DNA from: Streptomyces peucetius
Lineage (GTDB): Bacteria; Actinomycetota; Actinomycetes; Streptomycetales; Streptomycetaceae
Direction: 5' to 3'
Assembly: GCF_025854275.1 (NCBI RefSeq)
Contig: NZ_CP107567.1
Span: 5,146,001 to 5,210,000, forward strand
Length of the DNA stretch: 64,000 nt
Position numbers and translations under genes: made by a program. Shown here in pieces: positions 59,183 through 64,000 of the stretch. The notes beneath the pieces were generated by a model. The model was given only the letters and a program-made list of their open reading frames with translations, had not been told where the DNA came from and did no database searches. Position 1 is the stretch's first letter; every line of letters starts with the position of its first letter.

Positions 59183-60082
59183 ATGAACGACGCCGAGATC
59201 AGCGACATCGCGACCCGCCTGGAGCGCACCAACCAGCTCCTGCAGCGGATGCTCGCCGAGGTCGCGAAGACCCCTTCCACCCATGCCATCTTCGTCGACG
59301 CCGGTTACGTCTACGCCGCGGCCGGACTGCTGGTCGCGGGCACCGAGGACCGGCGCTCCTTCGACCTCGACGCGGAGGGCCTGATCGAGGCGTTCATCGA
59401 CAAGGCGCGCACGATCTTCGCCGACAGCAGGCTGCTGCGGGTGTACTGGTACGACGGCGCCCGGCGCCGTATCCACACCCCCGAACAGCAGTCCGTCGCC
59501 GAACTGCCCGACGTCAAGGTCCGGCTCGGCAACCTGAACGCCAACAACCAGCAGAAGGGCGTCGACTCCCTGATCCGCAGCGACCTGGAGTCCCTCGCCA
59601 GGCACCGCGCCATCAGCGACGCGGCGCTCGTCGGCGGCGACGAGGACCTCGTCTCCGCGGTCGAAGCCGCCCAGGGCTACGGCGCCCGGGTCCACCTCTG
59701 GGGCATCGAGGCCGCGGAAGGACGCAACCAGGCAGAGCCGCTGCTGTGGGAGGTCGACAGCCAGCGCACCTTCGACCTCGACTTCTGCCGCCCCTACATC
59801 ACCCGCAGGCCCGTCACGACCTACGAGAACGAGGGCGCCCCGCCGCCGTCGCGCGACGAGGTGCGTTTCCTCGGCGCGCAGATCGCCGCGACATGGCTGG
59901 CCGAGCGGGGGCGCGCCGAGCTGGCCGAACTGCTGCCCGGCCACCCCTACCTGCCCGGTCCCGTCGACCAGGATCTGCTCATCGAGGCGGAACGGCGGCT
60001 CCAGCGCTCACTGCGCGGGTACGCGGTGCTCCGCCGGGCGCTGCGGGACGGGTTCTGGCAGCACCTGCAGAGTCAGTACTGA
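59183..60082 (+). CDS. NYN-domain (PIN-like) putative ribonuclease
   Basis: This 299-residue protein has an N-terminal NYN fold with acidic metal ligands in IFVDAGYVY (about 37-45), KGVDSLIRSDL and GGDEDLVSA. NYN proteins are RNA nucleases of the PIN superfamily. The C-terminal part is helical (FLGAQIAATWLAERG, RRLQRSLRGYAVLRRALRD). ATG at 59183 lacks a strong site. Upstream sequence is AT-rich (AAGGAAATTTTTC), unlike the neighbours. The last 10 bases overlap the convergent hydrolase gene. Target RNA unknown. Confidence 0.82.
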   Translation: MNDAEISDIATRLERTNQLLQRMLAEVAKTPSTHAIFVDAGYVYAAAGLLVAGTEDRRSFDLDAEGLIEAFIDKARTIFADSRLLRVYWYDGARRRIHTPEQQSVAELPDVKVRLGNLNANNQQKGVDSLIRSDLESLARHRAISDAALVGGDEDLVSAVEAAQGYGARVHLWGIEAAEGRNQAEPLLWEVDSQRTFDLDFCRPYITRRPVTTYENEGAPPPSRDEVRFLGAQIAATWLAERGRAELAELLPGHPYLPGPVDQDLLIEAERRLQRSLRGYAVLRRALRDGFWQHLQSQY

Positions 60083-60936
60083 TCCCAGAAGCGCGCGAGT
60101 GCGGTGGCCGTCTCCAGTGGGCGGTCCGTGTTCGGCGAGTGCTCCGCGCCGCGGACCACCGTCCGGTGCGCGTCCAGCCGCCGGGCCATGTCGTCCAGCA
60201 GCGGCACGGGCCAGGTGTCGTCGCGCTCGCCCGACAGCACATGCTTGGGCAGCGGCCGTACGGCGGCGAGCTCCGCGACCCGGTCCGGTTCCGTCGTCAG
60301 CTGACGGCCGGTGGCCATGAGTTGCGCCGGATTGTGGCGCAGCCACCGCTGCCGCAGGTCCTCGCGGCCTTCCGTGGCCTCCTCCGCCGCGTCCTCTGGC
60401 GCGTCGAAGGCCAGGATCGCCTGCCACACCTGGTCCATCGGCATCACGGTGAGCGCGTCGCTCAGCAGCTTCACCCGCTGCTGCTGGGCGGCACTGATCT
60501 GCGCGGGGCCCGAGGACATCAGCGTCAGCGTCGCGAACGGTGAGGCGTTAAGGAGGACGGCGGCGCGGGCGATCTGACCGCCGAGCGAATGCCCCACCAG
60601 GTGCAGCGGCCCGCCGTCACCGCCGAGGGCCGCGGCCTGTGCCAGCACGTCCTCGGCCAACCCGTCCTGCGCGTAGGCCGCTTGATCCGCGGGGCCGGCG
60701 GTCTCGTACTGCCCCCGGCCGTCGACCGCGACCGCGCGGTAGCCGGCCGCGACCAGCGGCTCGAGCATCGCGATGAAGTCCTCCTTGCTGCCCGTGTATC
60801 CGGGCAGCAGCAGCGCGGTACCGCGGTCGTCTCCTGACGCCGGACGCGCGTCGAGCACGGCGAACACGCCGCGCGAGGTCGACAGCGCCCGCGGGACGGC
60901 GCAGGGCGGCGGGACGAAGGTGGGAGGCCGGCTCAT
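60073..60936 (-). CDS. Alpha/beta hydrolase
   Basis: This 287-residue hydrolase of the lysophospholipase/Hsl group has the nucleophile elbow GHSLGG (about 116-121) and a C-terminal catalytic His in GAEHS. The cap region is short. No signal peptide. Substrate unknown. The ATG was chosen from the family N-terminus and an adjacent basic stretch; no strong ribosome site is visible, and the frame is open for 175 more codons upstream that look non-coding. Confidence 0.8.
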   Translation of the reverse strand: MSRPPTFVPPPCAVPRALSTSRGVFAVLDARPASGDDRGTALLLPGYTGSKEDFIAMLEPLVAAGYRAVAVDGRGQYETAGPADQAAYAQDGLAEDVLAQAAALGGDGGPLHLVGHSLGGQIARAAVLLNASPFATLTLMSSGPAQISAAQQQRVKLLSDALTVMPMDQVWQAILAFDAPEDAAEEATEGREDLRQRWLRHNPAQLMATGRQLTTEPDRVAELAAVRPLPKHVLSGERDDTWPVPLLDDMARRLDAHRTVVRGAEHSPNTDRPLETATALARFWDQY

Positions 60937-61123
60937 GCGCACGAGGCTAACGCGGGACCGTACGCGGCGGGACGCGCCCACTCCGTGGCGCCCGCCCGGG
61001 CATCCGGAGGAAAGCCGCCTCGCCCGGCGCGGGGTGCGGGGGACGGGCTTGAGCCGGTGGGCGGAGACACCGGATGGCCCGGCCCCGCGAACGGGGCCGG
61101 GCCATCGGAGTCGTGCGGGGCCG

Positions 61124-63148
61124 TCAGCTCTCCAACTGCGCCACGGCCTTGCGCGCGCGCGTCCGCCGCGGCTTGGCCTCGGCCTCCGCCGGCGCCTCGG
61201 CGACCGGCTCCGCCTTCGGCTCCGCGACCTTGCGCGTGCGGGTGCGGCGCGGCTTGGTGTCGGTTGCGGTGTCGGTGGCTTCGGCCGTGTCGGCGGCTGC
61301 GGCTGCCCGGGTGCGGCGGCGGGGCTTGGTGTCGGCGTCGGCGGTGTCGGTGCCTTCGGCGGTTTCGACGGCTTCGGTGGCCTTGCGCGTGCGGGTGCGC
61401 CGCGGCTTGGTCTCGGTTGCGGTCTCGGTGGCTTCGGCCGTGTCGGCGGCTGAGGTCGCACGGGTCCGGCGGCGGGGCTTCGCCTCCGGCTCGGGCTCCG
61501 TCACAACGGTCGACTCCACGTCCGCCACGACCGCCTCGGCTGCCGCCGCACCGCGCGTGCGGCGCCGGCGGGGCTGGGTCACCGTCGCGGCCTCGGCCGT
61601 CTCGACGGCCACAGCCACGGCCTCCGTGCCGGCCGTCTCCACGGCTGCCGTCGCCTCCGGCGACGCCTGCGCCCCCACACGGGTCCGGCGGCGGCGACGC
61701 GGCGTGCGCGCCTCGGCCGTCGGCGTGTCAGTGCTGCTCTGCTCCGGCACGACCGTCTCTCCGCCGCGGGTGCGGCGGCGCTGACGCGGCGTGCGCGTAC
61801 GGGCCGGACGTTCCTCGACGGCGGCCGGCGCCGCCGACGCGGACCGGCGGTCGCGGCCGCCCGTCTCGCCCAGGTCCTCGACCTCTTCCGCCCCGAGTCC
61901 CGCGCGGGTCCGCTCGGCACGCGGCAGGACACCCTTGGTGCCGGCCGGGATGCCCAGCTCCTCGAACAGGTGCGGGGAGGTGGAGTACGTCTCGACCGGG
62001 TCGGGGAACTTGAGGTCGAGCGCCTTGTTGATCAGCTGCCAGCGCGGGATGTCGTCCCAGTCGACCAGGGTGATCGCGGTGCCCTTCGCCCCCGCGCGGC
62101 CGGTGCGGCCGATGCGGTGGAGGTAGGTCTTCTCGTCCTCGGGCGTCTGGTAGTTGATGACGTGGGTGACGCCCTCGACGTCGATACCGCGCGCGGCGAC
62201 GTCCGTGCACACGAGCACGTCCACCTTGCCGTTGCGGAACGCTCGCAGCGCCTGCTCGCGGGCGCCCTGGCCCAGGTCGCCGTGGACGGCTCCGGAGGCG
62301 AAGCCGCGGCGTGCGAGCTGGTCGGCGATGTCCGCCGCGGTCCGCTTGGTGCGGCAGAAGATCATCGCCAGTCCGCGGCCCTCGGCCTGCAGGATGCGGG
62401 AGACCATCTCCGGCTTGTCCATGGAGTGCGCGCGGTAGACGCGCTGGGTGGTGTTGCGCACGGTCGCGCCCTCGTCGTCGGGCGAGGTGGCGCTGATGTG
62501 CGTGGGCTGCGACATGTAGCGGCGGGCGAGTCCGATGACCGCGCCCGGCATGGTCGCCGAGAACAGCATGGTCTGGCGCTTGGCCGGCAGCTGCTGGATG
62601 ATCTTCTCGACGTCGGGCAGGAAGCCCAGGTCGAGCATCTCGTCGGCCTCGTCCAGGACGAGCGCACGCACGTGCGAGAGGTTCAGCTTCTTCTGACCGG
62701 CCAGGTCCAGCAGGCGCCCGGGCGTGCCGACGATGACGTCGACGCCCTTCTTGAGGGCCTCGACCTGCGGCTCGTAGGCCCGGCCGCCGTAGATGGCGAG
62801 CACGCGGACGTTACGGACCTTGCCGGCCGTCAGCAGGTCGTTGGTGACCTGGGTGCACAGTTCACGGGTGGGAACGACCACCAGGGCCTGGGGGGCGTCG
62901 GTCAGCTGCTCGGGCTTCGCCCGGCCCGCCTCGACGTCCGCGGGGACGGTGACGCGCTCGAGAAGCGGCAGGCCGAAACCGAGGGTCTTGCCGGTGCCGG
63001 TCTTGGCCTGGCCGATGACGTCGGAGCCGGAGAGCGCGACGGGGAGCGTCATCTCCTGGATGGGAAAGGGGGAAACGATGCCGACGGCCTCGAGGGCTTC
63101 GGCGGTCTCGGGCAGGATCCCGAGATCCCGGAAAGTCTGCGTAGTCAG
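61124..63148 (-). CDS. DEAD-box ATP-dependent RNA helicase with repetitive C-terminal tail
   Basis: This protein has about 674 residues. It has the full set of helicase motifs: Q motif, motif I AKTGTGKT (48-55), DEAD, SAT and HRIGRTGR. It unwinds RNA in ribosome assembly or cold adaptation. After about residue 400 the tail is rich in Arg, Thr, Ala and Glu with repeated KPRRRTR/KPRRTRTRK blocks, an RNA-binding type low-complexity region. The proposed start is CTG at 63146-63148 with AGAAGAGG 7 nt upstream and the family N-terminus TTQTFRDLG; the only other start in reach is GTG at 63250, which gives a poor N-terminus. Confidence 0.88.
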   Translation of the reverse strand: MTTQTFRDLGILPETAEALEAVGIVSPFPIQEMTLPVALSGSDVIGQAKTGTGKTLGFGLPLLERVTVPADVEAGRAKPEQLTDAPQALVVVPTRELCTQVTNDLLTAGKVRNVRVLAIYGGRAYEPQVEALKKGVDVIVGTPGRLLDLAGQKKLNLSHVRALVLDEADEMLDLGFLPDVEKIIQQLPAKRQTMLFSATMPGAVIGLARRYMSQPTHISATSPDDEGATVRNTTQRVYRAHSMDKPEMVSRILQAEGRGLAMIFCRTKRTAADIADQLARRGFASGAVHGDLGQGAREQALRAFRNGKVDVLVCTDVAARGIDVEGVTHVINYQTPEDEKTYLHRIGRTGRAGAKGTAITLVDWDDIPRWQLINKALDLKFPDPVETYSTSPHLFEELGIPAGTKGVLPRAERTRAGLGAEEVEDLGETGGRDRRSASAAPAAVEERPARTRTPRQRRRTRGGETVVPEQSSTDTPTAEARTPRRRRRTRVGAQASPEATAAVETAGTEAVAVAVETAEAATVTQPRRRRTRGAAAAEAVVADVESTVVTEPEPEAKPRRRTRATSAADTAEATETATETKPRRTRTRKATEAVETAEGTDTADADTKPRRRTRAAAAADTAEATDTATDTKPRRTRTRKVAEPKAEPVAEAPAEAEAKPRRTRARKAVAQLES
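61228..61480. repeat. 153-bp-period repeat in the helicase tail
   Basis: About 100 bases from 61228 recur from 61381 (period 153 bp, 51 codons) with few changes. They encode the KPRR(T/R)TR-containing blocks and keep the frame, so the tail grows by in-frame duplication. Confidence 0.7.
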
Positions 63149-63545
63149 GGTGTTGCCTCTTCTGTGAGACGCGGCGCGAGGCGAACGCGGGGGTCGTACC
63201 GCACCCGGTATCTGACCGGCCGTGGGTCGGCCGGATGGGCGCGGGACCACTGCCGTCGCTCGAGCGCTCGTACCGCTGAGGGGGCCCCTCGTCTGCGGTC
63301 GTACGCAGCTGTGCGCACGATCCGCGGGGAGGGCGGTCGGGTCGGAGCCGATCGTGGCACCGACCGGGCATCCTCATTCATCAGACGGCCCACTGAAGGC
63401 GCAGAGATACTCCGACGCTCAGCAGGCGCATTACCACTGTACCCCGGATTCGCGCATGTGTGTTGGGTGAATTCACGAGAACTGCGTTCCGGGCATGGCT
63501 GACCAGGCCCTTCCCCCCTGCGACGGGCGGGCTATTGTGCCGTTC
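63149..63545. promoter_or_regulatory. Divergent intergenic region with a leaderless promoter for the ferritin-like gene
   Basis: Between the helicase and ferritin-like genes, TATTGT at 63533-63538 lies 7 bases before the ATG at 63546, with a TTCCCC about 16 bp further up. There is no ribosome site, so a leaderless transcript is likely. I see no gene in the rest of these 397 bp. Confidence 0.45.
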
Positions 63546-64000
63546 ATGGAGACGCCTGACAACGCCACTGAATCCGCCGGACACACCGGGATCGCCGCCC
63601 AGGACTGGGCTGCGGCTTCCGCGGAACCGCAGTACCGTGCCGCCGTCGTGGACCTGCTCGGGGCGCTCGCGTACGGCGAGCTGGCGGCATTCGAGAGGCT
63701 CGCGGAGGACGCCAAGCTGGCGCCGTCGCTGGCCGACAAGGCGGAGCTGGCGAAGATGGCCTCCGCGGAGTTCCACCACTTCGAGCGGTTGCGGGACCGG
63801 CTGACCGCCATCGACGCGGAGCCGACGGCCGCGATGGAGCCGTTCGCGCAGGCCCTGGACGACTTCCACCGGCAGACTGCCCCGTCCGACTGGCTGGAGG
63901 GCCTGGTCAAGGCCTATGTCGGCGACTCGATCGCCAGTGACTTCTACCGCGAGGTGGCCGCCCGCCTGGACAGCGACACCCGCGCCCTGGTGCTCGCGGT
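63546..64000 (+). CDS. Ferritin-like domain protein (MiaE-like), 3' truncated by window end
   Basis: About 151 residues are visible; the gene runs past the window. The segment LLGALAYGELAAFERLAEDA and then MASAEFHHFERLRDRL give the E...ExxH-type helices of ferritin-like di-iron proteins. Streptomyces homologues are labelled ferritin-like or MiaE-like, but tRNA hydroxylation is not shown. The ATG lacks a ribosome site and has TATTGT 7 bp upstream. Confidence 0.82.
   Translation, partial: METPDNATESAGHTGIAAQDWAAASAEPQYRAAVVDLLGALAYGELAAFERLAEDAKLAPSLADKAELAKMASAEFHHFERLRDRLTAIDAEPTAAMEPFAQALDDFHRQTAPSDWLEGLVKAYVGDSIASDFYREVAARLDSDTRALVLA

Noticed and set aside
60937..61461. Upstream extension of the alpha/beta hydrolase gene
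   Set aside because: It encodes Pro/Arg/Ser-rich nonsense and runs antisense into the end of the helicase gene region. The family N-terminus begins at 60936.
1..64000. CRISPR array, tRNA or rRNA genes, prophage or integrated plasmid
   Set aside because: No regularly spaced repeats, no cloverleaf or rRNA sequence, and no integrase, transposase or phage genes were seen on either strand.

Overview
The window is high-GC actinobacterial chromosome, almost certainly Streptomyces. Third codon positions are nearly all G or C. GTG starts are common, with some TTG starts. Mycothiol biosynthesis (mshB) is present, as are many protein families typical of Streptomyces. There are no rRNA or tRNA genes, phage genes, transposases or CRISPR arrays. 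A by-eye scan found no in-frame TTA (bldA-dependent) codon. The region reads as conserved core chromosome with a few patches of repeats and gene decay.

Layout. 0-5 kb: the end of a GH18-like hydrolase gene converges on a leftward succinate dehydrogenase/fumarate reductase operon (membrane anchor, flavoprotein, Fe-S subunit). 5-10 kb: an orphan SBP_bac_5-type lipoprotein (LpqW-like position) followed by the GTPase gene typA. 10-23.5 kb: two tandem, paralogous oligopeptide ABC transporter operons, each in the order binding lipoprotein, permease, permease, ATPase, ATPase. Two GNAT acetyltransferase genes separate them. 23.7-31.2 kb: a membrane protein, a leftward S9 prolyl-oligopeptidase-like peptidase, a 64-residue membrane protein, mshB with its membrane-protein partner, and a Gly/Pro-rich membrane protein with peptidoglycan-binding-like domains. 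31.3-31.95 kb holds decayed gene fragments.

32-43 kb: small conserved genes, a transglutaminase-like protein, an Rv0428c-type GNAT, ferredoxin fdxA, dapC, secreted and lytic-transglycosylase-like proteins, dapE, a LOG-family protein, a FolP2-type dihydropteroate synthase homologue, a DivIVA-domain protein, 3-methyladenine glycosylase, an enoyl-CoA hydratase/isomerase and DUF3117. 43.1-43.4 kb is a MITE-like inverted-repeat element. 43.4-55.2 kb: an O-methyltransferase diverges from sigE; then come an anti-sigma factor, htrA-like protease and tatB (an envelope-stress and export module), mrp, DUF1003, a soluble PRC/MgtE_N/CBS protein, a lipoprotein and corA. 55.6-64 kb: a SUFU-domain protein, DUF6758, a PHP phosphoesterase, MarC, a 51-residue protein, a NYN-domain protein, an alpha/beta hydrolase, a DEAD-box helicase and the start of a ferritin-like protein.

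The order typA / mshB / fdx / dapC / dapE / LOG / folP2 / DivIVA / tag / DUF3117 / OMT / sigE / rsa / htrA / tatB / mrp / DUF1003 / MgtE-CBS / corA matches what I know of the Mycobacterium tuberculosis Rv1165-Rv1239 segment. The window is therefore best read as an ancient actinobacterial backbone into which the opp operons and lineage-specific genes are interleaved. The most interesting leads are the MITE-like element and its relative inside an oppF gene, a sigE promoter of ECF type, the operator-like palindromes before both opp operons, several apparently leaderless genes, a probable CTG-initiated helicase, and the decayed locus at 31.3-31.95 kb. I found no clearly new multi-gene defence or biosynthetic system.
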